From the NCBI GenBank assembly GCA_003132865.1, contig PKYZ01000669.1:538-44193 (forward strand): 43,656 bases of DNA. The letters are read 5' to 3'. This document shows, in pieces, positions 26,529 to 34,080 of this stretch. The notes under the pieces are model-generated. The model was given only the letters and a program-made list of their open reading frames with translations. It was not told the origin of the DNA and did no database searches. This DNA is from Bryobacterales bacterium. Lineage in GTDB: Bacteria; Acidobacteriota; Terriglobia; Bryobacterales; Bryobacteraceae. Position numbers and translations under genes: made by a program. Within the stretch, counting starts at the first letter, position 1; every line of letters starts with the position of its first letter.

Positions 26529-27911
26529 TTAAGCAGCTTTGAGGCGCATCGACATCTGGAAGCCGGCCAAAGAGCCGAGCGTTCCCGAATAGTGCAGGCC
26601 GATGCGAGTACCCTTCGGTATAAAACGCAGGTTAAGCGCTACGAGAGCAGCGAAGACAGGCACGTTGATGCTCCCGGAAGTCAGGAATCCGGCGTTGGAG
26701 TTGTCGGTCTGGAGTCCTACGCCACCCGTCCCTGGAGTCTGTGTTCCAATTTCCTTGGTTACCAGAACGTCGCCGGTACCAGCCGTGGGCCACTTCGCGG
26801 CAAAGTCCGACACCTCGTAATCGCGGTCTGCGATGAAGATTTCTTCGTCCGTTCCAACGGTCGAGTTGAAGGCGTTGTAGTTGATCGAGACTTCGCCCAT
26901 CTTCCCGTCAAAGGCCAGCGTGACGCAGACGCCCGCGAGTTCCGTTGTAGAGGCCGAAATCTTGGCCGCGACAGAATCGCTAGACAGGGTGCTAAGCGTT
27001 GCCGCGGTAGCGGAAAGCGCAAGCTGTGTGTAAGTAAGCGCAGCCCCCTTGAGGTTCACCGTTGCGGACAGCATGGATGTTCCGGCGCCAGGCGCGGTTG
27101 CCGAAGCATCCTTGGTGACGTCGAGTGTTAGCGTAGCCGCTGTAGCTTCCTTAGCCTGCCAGAGAGCGGCGCCATAGAGTAGCGTACGCGGCCGCAGTGA
27201 AGTTATCAGCGACGTGGTAACGGCGGTTCCCGCGGTCCCTGCATAGAACGATACAAACTCGTACTTGGAGCCAGGTTCCACGGTGACCGCGATCGTCACG
27301 CCAACGGCGGTGGTGAGAGTGCCCCCAAATGCCACGCTAAGGCTGTCCCCTGGTTGAAGAACGATTAGGCCTGCTTGCGGGGTGGCGATATAAACGCTGT
27401 TGTTGCGAGTCTGCTTTTGGAAGGCGGCCGCGAGTGCCCCATTTTGAACCGTTTCGGCGGTCCCTTTAAGGTTGAATGGTGCCGTAATTACAGCTTTGCC
27501 TGTGCCAGCCGCCTGCTGAAGCGTCCCGCTCGGCGGAATGGTCTCGTGGGTGACTGTTGCGGTTGCGGTTGTCCCGGTTCCGGCGGTCGTGTGGACCTCA
27601 GCCGCCACGTTGATCACCAACTGCCGCGGCGTCGGGTTAACGAAAAAGGTTTGAGATACCAGACTCGCGTTCGGGTAAACGTGGAAGATGAGTTGCTGGC
27701 GAGTCGGATTGACAACCGAATCTCCGAGTCGCAGCTGATCGTCTGAGTCCTGTTCGAGCAGAAGGCGCTCGATGAGCCCGGTCGGATCTTGCTCGGAGTA
27801 TGAAAAGCCGACACCGGCCGCGGAGTCGATTAAATCCACTTCCTTGCCGCTCCACTCGCGCTTAAGAAAGGGAGCATCTTGCGCTGCTTTAATATTCTGT
27901 GGAATTGACAT
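26529..27911 (-). CDS. Beta-rich virion structural protein
   Basis: The 460-residue product has many Thr, Ala, Val and Gly residues in alternating patterns and a regular hydrophobic profile, typical of beta-sandwich structural proteins. It begins with a helix (NIKAAQDAPFLKREW). No leader. Segments such as TTAGTGTTATATVTH look like exposed strands. It may be a head decoration, neck or tail component; I cannot decide. Adjacent genes are separated by no gap on one side (TAA then ATG) and 52 nt on the other. Confidence 0.5.
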   Translation of the reverse strand: MSIPQNIKAAQDAPFLKREWSGKEVDLIDSAAGVGFSYSEQDPTGLIERLLLEQDSDDQLRLGDSVVNPTRQQLIFHVYPNASLVSQTFFVNPTPRQLVINVAAEVHTTAGTGTTATATVTHETIPPSGTLQQAAGTGKAVITAPFNLKGTAETVQNGALAAAFQKQTRNNSVYIATPQAGLIVLQPGDSLSVAFGGTLTTAVGVTIAVTVEPGSKYEFVSFYAGTAGTAVTTSLITSLRPRTLLYGAALWQAKEATAATLTLDVTKDASATAPGAGTSMLSATVNLKGAALTYTQLALSATAATLSTLSSDSVAAKISASTTELAGVCVTLAFDGKMGEVSINYNAFNSTVGTDEEIFIADRDYEVSDFAAKWPTAGTGDVLVTKEIGTQTPGTGGVGLQTDNSNAGFLTSGSINVPVFAALVALNLRFIPKGTRIGLHYSGTLGSLAGFQMSMRLKAA

Positions 27912-27963
27912 GTAGGTTTACTGTTCCTTTCAGAAGAACGTCGCGCGAAGGCGACATGGTTGA

Positions 27964-28902
27964 CTAGGTTATGATCGACACAAATCCACGACGCATCCGG
28001 TAGAGACCGGAGCGGCGCGTTAGTGCATTTTTCTGCTTTAATACCGGCAGAAGGAGTTCGCGCAGGGAGCCGCCCGTCATATCGGCTTGCCCTGAAGGTC
28101 CGTAGGCCCACGCAGCAAGTTGCGGACCCATTGGCATCTGGCGTTTGGGTCCGAAGTGTGCCCCGGTAGCCTGCGCTAGGAACTTGAGTTCGCGGCCATT
28201 GAAGAGGCCGATGATCCCGGAGGCCGGCGGGGTCGCATCCGCGAGATATTCAATCCATAACTGGCGCGGCTGATTCGAGCCGTTCGGGAAGTAAATGAAC
28301 CGATCCGCCCAGCGCCACGCCCCAAGATTCTGAAGTGCAGGAGGAGCCGCTGGCGGCTGCACATCGAGTTGATTCATTTTTACGAAGCCATCTGAGGACC
28401 AGTTCACCGTCCCCGTGTTTGCGATCACCCCCCCTAGGCCCGTAGTGATTGAGCCGTTGAGTGTGAATGTGTTCGTGCCAGTTGGCGTGATGAACCAGTC
28501 ACGGTTCACCCAGCCGGGAAGCGGCGAAGGACCCGTCGCTCCGCTGATCTCTACCCTGCCGTCCACCGGACTTGGGGCCCCGGAGGTTACAACCGAGAGC
28601 GGCGTACCGTCCGTGATCGAGACGATGTTAACCGCTTGCACATTGCCGCGCTCATAAATCTGAGAAGGCTCCGCGAAGTCGGTAACGCCCAACTGAACCG
28701 GAAACAGCACGCTAGTGTTAGCGGGAAGCGTGAAGTACACCTCCCGCGTGATCTCTGGCGCCGCGATCTTTAGAGCCGCATCCGTCAACTCGGAATACGC
28801 GGTCTGGAAATCGTCAACGATCTCCTGTGTGATTTCCCCGTCCGGGTCGCCCAACTGCGACATCGCCGAGGTCAGTACATCCGAGACTTGGCAGTCTGCC
28901 AT
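27964..28902 (-). CDS. Putative head-tail adaptor or neck protein
   Basis: The 312-residue product starts directly after the preceding TAA. The N-terminal 50 residues form two helices (SDVLTSAMSQL and DDFQTAYSELTDAALK), an arrangement seen in head-tail adaptor proteins. The middle part contains a beta domain with the pattern V.ISG..G followed by FITP and FTLN, like the small modules found in phage tail proteins. The C-terminus is helical and basic. Position after the capsid genes supports a neck role. The assignment is tentative. Confidence 0.45.
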   Translation of the reverse strand: MADCQVSDVLTSAMSQLGDPDGEITQEIVDDFQTAYSELTDAALKIAAPEITREVYFTLPANTSVLFPVQLGVTDFAEPSQIYERGNVQAVNIVSITDGTPLSVVTSGAPSPVDGRVEISGATGPSPLPGWVNRDWFITPTGTNTFTLNGSITTGLGGVIANTGTVNWSSDGFVKMNQLDVQPPAAPPALQNLGAWRWADRFIYFPNGSNQPRQLWIEYLADATPPASGIIGLFNGRELKFLAQATGAHFGPKRQMPMGPQLAAWAYGPSGQADMTGGSLRELLLPVLKQKNALTRRSGLYRMRRGFVSIIT

Positions 28903-29703
28903 TTATTTTGCGAGTGCTACAAGTCCAGCTTCGGTGCGAGCGAGAAGCGCCGGGTTAATGACGCGAGTGCAACTCTGGCAAATTGACGCTTCCACGTCCA
29001 CAGGTGCCTTGCAGAACGGGCACTGCGCAAGCTTCCCGAAGGTTGAGAACTCGATCCACGGATGCTCTGCGAGATTCGCTCCAATGAAGTTCGCGCAGTC
29101 GCGATCAAGTGATGAAATCTCGTGAACCATCTTTTTGGCATGATTCGCGTCGGCATTCGTTACGCGCAACTGGCACCAGCGGTGCTCACGCCGCTTGTAG
29201 GCAACCGCCTCGGCGTGAAACTCAGGAAATGCCTTCGCGAACTCCTTGGGTTCCTTCCATAGTTGCCATTGCTTGCCCTTGGGAATGCGGTCCTCCGGTA
29301 CCTTCGAGATCCAGAACGCCGGAAGCGAAACATCGTCGGGGCCGCTATTCTTGGACGCCATCGAGCCAACGTGAACGATATCGTCAGCGATCTCCTTGGC
29401 CATGGTGGGCCTGTCGGTGTATTCGCGCTGACCCATAATATTGGTCCTCACGAATACCTTGTCGTAGGCATCCGTCACCATCAGAACAATCGGGTGATCG
29501 TCAATCGACTCGACTCCAGACATGTAGTAGACATGCCGGTAGCCTTCCTTGAGCGTGGTGCGGAACGGGCGCTCTTCTTTGAGCGGCTTGAAGTGTAAAC
29601 TGCAAACAGGGACGCGCTGGCCGTAGGCAACGAGAGTTTGGGCGACTATGCCCTGATCCTCTTCGTTATCCGCCGGGGCGGGAGGCCTCATGGTTGGCTG
29701 CAT
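28903..29703 (-). CDS. Structural-region protein with C-terminal zinc ribbon
   Basis: The 266-residue product has AAAGGAGC upstream of its ATG. The main part is alpha/beta with several Lys and Arg residues. Near the C-terminus four cysteines at 228, 231, 242 and 245 form CxxC-x10-CxxC, a zinc ribbon (CPFCKAP, CQSC). Zinc ribbons in phage head genes are unusual but occur in nucleic-acid-binding proteins. It lies between the capsid-side hypothetical gene and the adaptor. Role unknown; a DNA- or protein-binding function in assembly is possible. Confidence 0.55.
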   Translation of the reverse strand: MQPTMRPPAPADNEEDQGIVAQTLVAYGQRVPVCSLHFKPLKEERPFRTTLKEGYRHVYYMSGVESIDDHPIVLMVTDAYDKVFVRTNIMGQREYTDRPTMAKEIADDIVHVGSMASKNSGPDDVSLPAFWISKVPEDRIPKGKQWQLWKEPKEFAKAFPEFHAEAVAYKRREHRWCQLRVTNADANHAKKMVHEISSLDRDCANFIGANLAEHPWIEFSTFGKLAQCPFCKAPVDVEASICQSCTRVINPALLARTEAGLVALAK

Positions 29704-29705
29704 AT

Positions 29706-30353
29706 CTATTGGTAACGCTCCTTTTTCTCTGGTGTGTCTGAAAAACTAAGGTAACTGCCCCCGCGCGCGCCGGGGACGTGGTTCACAAAACAATCTCTGG
29801 TCATGGCGCTGATCTCGCGGTCCCTACTCGCCTCTTTCTTTTCGTTGCGCGCCATTATCATGCGGAAGGTGTCCCTGAGCGAGAGCGACCGCTGGATATG
29901 CAGATTGTCTGCGGCCCAGCGCGTCCACTTCTCGTCCGGTTCATAGCCCGGCCGCAGCGGCTGTATCGCGAGCCACCAGCCGCCGGAGGGATAGCCCATG
30001 TCCTTACCGAAGCGCCGCTCCCAGTCGGACGGACTCAGGATGATCGGCTCGCCCATCTCCCCGAACGCGCCAGTCACGTCAGGCGGCGAATAGCCGGGCT
30101 CCAGCCACTTCGCGATTACCCAGCCATGCGGATCATCGCCGGGCAACTGCGGCTCCATCCGATAGACAAGCTGCGCGTAGGAGAGCCCGCCGGGAGTCTC
30201 GCGAATCTCTGTATCGTAGGGCGCTGGATACGTCAACTCGCCCACACGCTTGTATTGGAAGGCCGGCTCCCCTGACTGCGGGAAGCCGGTCGGTATCAGG
30301 CCCAGCTTGTCGCCGAAAATGCGGTTCAAGCGGGTGAGTTCGATGGTGGTCAT
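29706..30353 (-). CDS. Hypothetical phage protein of the neck region
   Basis: The 215-residue product starts at an ATG after a GGTAAC segment. It is rich in Pro, Trp, Arg and Glu, with a compact alpha/beta profile and a basic C-terminal third (MIMARNEKKEASRDRE). No cysteine pattern, leader or membrane segment. It lies between the zinc-ribbon gene and the HNH endonuclease on the other strand, in the position where head completion or neck genes are common. No domain is recognised. Confidence 0.55.
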   Translation of the reverse strand: MTTIELTRLNRIFGDKLGLIPTGFPQSGEPAFQYKRVGELTYPAPYDTEIRETPGGLSYAQLVYRMEPQLPGDDPHGWVIAKWLEPGYSPPDVTGAFGEMGEPIILSPSDWERRFGKDMGYPSGGWWLAIQPLRPGYEPDEKWTRWAADNLHIQRSLSLRDTFRMIMARNEKKEASRDREISAMTRDCFVNHVPGARGGSYLSFSDTPEKKERYQ

Positions 30354-30368
30354 GTTGAAAGTTACCTA

Positions 30369-30398
30369 TTGAATACCAAGTTCGTTGTGTCTTATACT
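30369..30398 (+). promoter_or_regulatory. Sigma70-type promoter for the HNH gene, leaderless
   Basis: TTGAAT at 30369-30374 and TATACT at 30393-30398 are separated by 18 bases, with four and five matches to the consensus. The HNH ATG follows only five bases after the -10 element, so transcription would start at or next to the A of the ATG. No Shine-Dalgarno sequence is present, which agrees with a leaderless message. Confidence 0.55.
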
Positions 30399-30403
30399 AG
30401 TTC

Positions 30404-31081
30404 ATGGCACACAAACCAATACCAGCGCTTACCGAGCGCCAAAAAGACCGTTTCCATAAACGGGTTAAACCTGGATATCCAGACGAATGCTGGCCGTGGC
30501 TTGGGTCCGTTGATCGGGACGGATACGGGATGATTGGGATTAGCTATGACAGTTACAGGGCTACTCGCGTGGCTTACTATTTGGCCACCAACGAAGACCC
30601 TGGAGAATACCTTATTATTCATAGCTGCGACAACCCCAACTGCTGCAATCCTCGCCACCTATCAAAAGGAACGACTCTAGACAACATCGAAGACCGCGTG
30701 AAGAAAAAACGTTCTGCGAATGGAGAAAGCAGCGGATTGACGGACTTAGTTCTTGCCGACGTGGAAGAGATTAGGCGACTTGACCGCGAAGGAGTCAGGC
30801 AGGGGCTCATCGCTGAAAAATTTGGCGTCACTTCGGCTTGTATTTCGAACATCGTTAACGGAAGAACATGGATCGAATCCTTCGATTCGGCTACCGCACG
30901 GACAGGTCGCATGAAGGGAGAATTGCACCCCATGTCGGTGATGACCTCTGAAAAGGTACGCTCCATGCGGGAGTTATCTGAAACTGGACTGTCGCGGGCC
31001 GAACTAGCGCGCCGGTTTAAAGTTTCCGGCGCGCTGTGCTCGCTAATTGTTAGGCGCAAAATATGGAAACATGTGTTATAA
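30404..31081 (+). CDS. Free-standing HNH endonuclease with tandem helix-turn-helix domains
   Basis: The 225-residue product has an HNH domain at about 25-100: an aromatic DECWPW start, IIHSCDNPNCCNPRHL with His73 and paired cysteines, and Asn94 in TTLDN. These match the HNH homing-endonuclease type that uses a zinc site. The C-terminal half holds two related segments (about 112-157 and 178-221), each with a helix-turn-helix (LIAEKFGVTSACISNIVNGR and LARRFKVSGALCSLIVRR) and a preceding linker. These likely set target specificity. It lies on the opposite strand between the capsid and the neck genes, as mobile endonucleases often do. It ends 26 nt before the stop of the capsid gene. Confidence 0.85.
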   Translation: MAHKPIPALTERQKDRFHKRVKPGYPDECWPWLGSVDRDGYGMIGISYDSYRATRVAYYLATNEDPGEYLIIHSCDNPNCCNPRHLSKGTTLDNIEDRVKKKRSANGESSGLTDLVLADVEEIRRLDREGVRQGLIAEKFGVTSACISNIVNGRTWIESFDSATARTGRMKGELHPMSVMTSEKVRSMRELSETGLSRAELARRFKVSGALCSLIVRRKIWKHVL

Positions 31082-31092
31082 TAACTAACATG
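31070..31092. other. Imperfect palindrome between converging HNH and capsid genes
   Basis: CATGT-GTTAT-A-ATAAC-TA-ACATG at 31070-31092 is a ten-base-pair inverted repeat with a two-base bulge. It covers the last codons of the HNH gene and lies just past the capsid stop. It could be a target, operator or weak transcript-end signal. It lacks a T-run, so a classic terminator is unlikely. Confidence 0.4.
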
Positions 31093-31107
31093 CTCCGTAA
31101 GTTGTTG

Positions 31108-32454
31108 CTAATAAGTGTAATCTTGTGCTGGTGCGACCAAGTTCACTATCAACCCGCTTTTTTCCGGGTTTAGGTTAAAATAGTTGAGAGTGGAGACTAG
31201 ATAAAAAAGTACCGCCGCTGCGGGCCCATTGTTCGAAGCGTAGAGCGCGAAAAACATCTCGCCACTCCCCGGATTCTTGTAGAAATCGGCGCCGGGTTTG
31301 TCATCGAGGTAGACGCGGCCCCAGTCGGAGGGATCGCAGTAGTCGATGCGGGTGGCGGATTGGAGTAGGTCCTCGTAGTGGGTGAGGCCGCCGTAGATCA
31401 CGCCGCCTTCGACGGTAACGGCCGGCAGGGGATCGATCTGGTCTTGAGTAACGGCACTGCGGTAGAAGGTCTGCATGGCCTGGACGGTCTGGCTCATAAT
31501 GGCCAGCTGGTGGGGGCTGACGAGACCGATTACCGGGAGTTTGCCGCTAGTGCCGGTTTTGACGCGAATCAGGTTGCGGAGCGCAAAGACCATTTGGGGG
31601 GTGAGCGTGCCGCCTGAGGAGATTACCGAGGAATTAACGACCGGGTAGGTCGCGCGGTTGACGCCTAGGTAGGTGCCGCTGGTTGCGGTGGTGTTGACGT
31701 AACGAAGGCCCTGCGCCCAGGTGGGGGTGCCGGAGGGAGTCGCGCCACCGAAGTAGAGTACATCGCCGGCCGCGGGGACGTTGCCAGCAGTAAGAGTGGT
31801 GGGGCAGGAGATTTGGACCTGCCGAGCCGAATAGTTCACGGTGCCGGGAAGTACGTAGGGTAGGCTGTCCGGAGATACGGGGCTCGTTTTGTAGGTCGCG
31901 CCGTTGATGATCTCAAAGCGCTGGTTCGGGATGATGAGGCGGGCGCCAACGTCAGGGTCGAGTGTGTAGGTGCCTCCCGTGCCATCTCCTGTGTAGGCAG
32001 TGGCTACCGCAAACTGGCCGTCGCCACCGCCGAGATTGTGCCATGAGGCGTTTTCATAGCGGGCCATGTTGGGAGTTCCTTCTTCCATGGTGCGCTGCCA
32101 AGCGTTCAATACGGATTGCTCGCTGGTCGCGGTTCCCTTGATAGCCTGCCATGTCAATTGGAAGGCCATGCGGGTGCTGAAAAAGGTCTGATAGAACTCA
32201 CTGATTGAGAACCCAACGCCCAAGCCCAAGGGTCCGCCTTCGAGGTTTACGGCTCCGAAGTTACCGGGGGGTGCGAGTTCGAACGGTGCGCGGAAGTCGA
32301 GACCGTTGATGGTTTTGGTGATACGGTGTGTTTCGGTGTTTTTGCAAACCCTTTGCACCGCGAAGTCTTTGTCGAGCTGGTAGATCCGAGGCAATACCCC
32401 TTTGCGAATGTTTTCAATGTTCGCATCGAGGAGGTCGGTCAATGATTGTCCCAT
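31108..32454 (-). CDS. Major capsid protein
   Basis: The 448-residue product starts at the ATG at 32454, which has AACAGGAGAATC upstream; the longer frame contains a hydrophobic start without such a site. It is the expected size for an HK97-fold capsid protein and shows an N-terminal helix (LTDLLDANIENIRKG), an extended arm, a long helix (TSEQSVLNAWQRTME) and a beta-rich insert, then LTPQMVFALRNLIR near the P-domain. It lies after a scaffold-like gene and before neck genes. The 3' end encodes AACCCG..CGGGTT within the coding sequence. Confidence 0.75.
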   Translation of the reverse strand: MGQSLTDLLDANIENIRKGVLPRIYQLDKDFAVQRVCKNTETHRITKTINGLDFRAPFELAPPGNFGAVNLEGGPLGLGVGFSISEFYQTFFSTRMAFQLTWQAIKGTATSEQSVLNAWQRTMEEGTPNMARYENASWHNLGGGDGQFAVATAYTGDGTGGTYTLDPDVGARLIIPNQRFEIINGATYKTSPVSPDSLPYVLPGTVNYSARQVQISCPTTLTAGNVPAAGDVLYFGGATPSGTPTWAQGLRYVNTTATSGTYLGVNRATYPVVNSSVISSGGTLTPQMVFALRNLIRVKTGTSGKLPVIGLVSPHQLAIMSQTVQAMQTFYRSAVTQDQIDPLPAVTVEGGVIYGGLTHYEDLLQSATRIDYCDPSDWGRVYLDDKPGADFYKNPGSGEMFFALYASNNGPAAAVLFYLVSTLNYFNLNPEKSGLIVNLVAPAQDYTY

Positions 32455-32546
32455 GATGAGATTCTCCTGTTGAAATGGCGAACACCAGAAACTCGTTAGG
32501 ACGTGGACAATCGGGCGCGCGATCTCAAGCATTGCGCGAGAGATCC

Positions 32547-32573
32547 GGCAAACTCGCCATTGCGGCGAGTGCC
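32547..32573 (-). promoter_or_regulatory. Strong hairpin between scaffold and capsid genes
   Basis: The 168-nt gap between the scaffold stop (32623) and the capsid start (32454) holds GGC-AA-ACTCGCC with GGCGAGT-GCC, ten base pairs with a two-base bulge and a five-base loop. On the message strand only three T bases follow, so termination would be partial at best. It may tune the ratio of capsid to scaffold by stabilising or pausing the message. The rest of the gap shows no ORF or clear promoter. Confidence 0.5.
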
Positions 32574-32622
32574 ACGATTAGTGCGTCGGTCGTTACGGGT
32601 GATCTTGCCTGTTTGAGTCGAG

Positions 32623-34071
32623 CTACAAGCGGACGCCAGCAGCGGTCTGCCGGATGGTTTCCCGAATCGCGTTCTTCAGGTCCGGTTGCTTCATGACGCT
32701 TTCCATAGCTCCATTCGGAGCCTGGGTTGTTGCCCCATTCGGGGATGGCGTATTAACAATCGGTCTGAGGGCGCGGTCCTTGTCCGCTTGGTTGTTCTGT
32801 AGTGCGATGGAATTGTATTTCTCGATCACGGCCTTGGCATTCGCCGCGACAACGCGCTTCGAGATATTCCGTCGGTAATCGTTCAAAGCTTGTATGTTCT
32901 GGGGCGTGGGCTGCATCAACGCCTGCTGTTCAAGCGTTTGGTGTTGGTAAGCCCATTCCGGATGCGCGATCTCGGTATCCTGGACCGCCTGTAGCAATTC
33001 GCCGTGCATTTGCGAACGGAACTTTTGGCCGATTGGGTTATCCTTGAACCTGTCAAGGAGTTGGTTTATCGGTTCCTGACGCGCTGCTTCTTGCGCTTCG
33101 CCTACGCTAGCAACGAGTTGACCGTATTGCGTTCGCTGCCATTCCTGCTGTTGGGTTACGAGGGTTTGCCGCTCACGCGCGATCTGCTGGCGCTGCTGCT
33201 CGATGGGGTCGGTCGGCTGCGCCTGAAGCCATTGGTCTCGCGGGGTGAACTTGCCGAACACTTCCTGCTCAAAACGAAGCGCCAAGGCGACCTTCTGTTC
33301 ACGATCGGGGCCCTCTGGAAGGGCGCGGGCGCGGGCACGCAACCCTTCCACCGTCTGCTGGTTGTGGACGCGGTAGACGCCCTGCATGGCCTGCGGGTTG
33401 ATGCGCTGGAGCCGGTCCAAGGCATTAAGCACTAGCGCACCAAAGGCTTGCCGCTCGACCGGGGTAGGCTGCTGCTTAACGCCGTTAACCTCAATCTCGC
33501 CGGTAAATAGATCGAGAACGTCATTCACATCCGACGGGTTAGAGGCGCCCAACTGATACTTCGTCATTAGGGCATCGGCTGCCCCTGCGCGCTTCACTGC
33601 GTCGATGATAGCGGATGGAGTAACCTGGGGAACAATTTCCTGGAGTTGCTTGATGAAATTTCCAGCAGCCAGCAAGCGTTCTGCCTTGTTCTTGTCGAAG
33701 AAATGGCGTTTGCCGTCTTCCGATACGCTGTCGGCCTTTAGATCCTCAGCTGTGAAGTCGAGCGGAGCGTCTTCCGCGGCTGGAGCGTTCGGGTCGGACA
33801 CAGCAGGCGCCGCTGTAGCGGGAGGGGCAACCCCATCATCAGGCAGAACCATCGGCTCAAGCGCTGGCGCGTCTTGCTGGGCATCGGGTGCTGGTGTCGT
33901 CGGAGTACCGCCATCAACTGGCGCAGCCTCCGTGTTCAGCGGGACAATGGACTCTCGGACGAGATCGGCGAGGCTTTGTCCTGGTGTAGCGGCGGGCGTA
34001 GACGCTGGCGCTGCTGGCGCTGGAGCCACAGGGGCTGGCGCGCTGGCTATTGGAAGTGCTTCAGTTGCCAT
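32623..34071 (-). CDS. Putative capsid scaffolding protein
   Basis: The 482-residue product starts with AAAGGAAAAAC before its ATG. It has an Ala/Pro-rich N-terminus (about 1-120), a charged central part and long helices rich in Gln, Arg and Glu in the C-terminal two-thirds (for example EQQRQQIARERQTLVTQQ). No leader or cysteines. Its position immediately before the capsid gene and its helical, acidic-to-basic composition fit a scaffolding protein, which guides capsid assembly and is then removed. No protease gene is nearby. Confidence 0.65.
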   Translation of the reverse strand: MATEALPIASAPAPVAPAPAAPASTPAATPGQSLADLVRESIVPLNTEAAPVDGGTPTTPAPDAQQDAPALEPMVLPDDGVAPPATAAPAVSDPNAPAAEDAPLDFTAEDLKADSVSEDGKRHFFDKNKAERLLAAGNFIKQLQEIVPQVTPSAIIDAVKRAGAADALMTKYQLGASNPSDVNDVLDLFTGEIEVNGVKQQPTPVERQAFGALVLNALDRLQRINPQAMQGVYRVHNQQTVEGLRARARALPEGPDREQKVALALRFEQEVFGKFTPRDQWLQAQPTDPIEQQRQQIARERQTLVTQQQEWQRTQYGQLVASVGEAQEAARQEPINQLLDRFKDNPIGQKFRSQMHGELLQAVQDTEIAHPEWAYQHQTLEQQALMQPTPQNIQALNDYRRNISKRVVAANAKAVIEKYNSIALQNNQADKDRALRPIVNTPSPNGATTQAPNGAMESVMKQPDLKNAIRETIRQTAAGVRL

Positions 34072-34080
34072 GTTTTTCCT

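Noticed and set aside
31149..31168. AACCCG-CTTTTTTC-CGGGTT stem as terminator for the HNH gene or the capsid gene
   Set aside because: It lies inside the capsid coding sequence, the T-run is in the loop instead of after the stem, and neither strand has a T-tract downstream.
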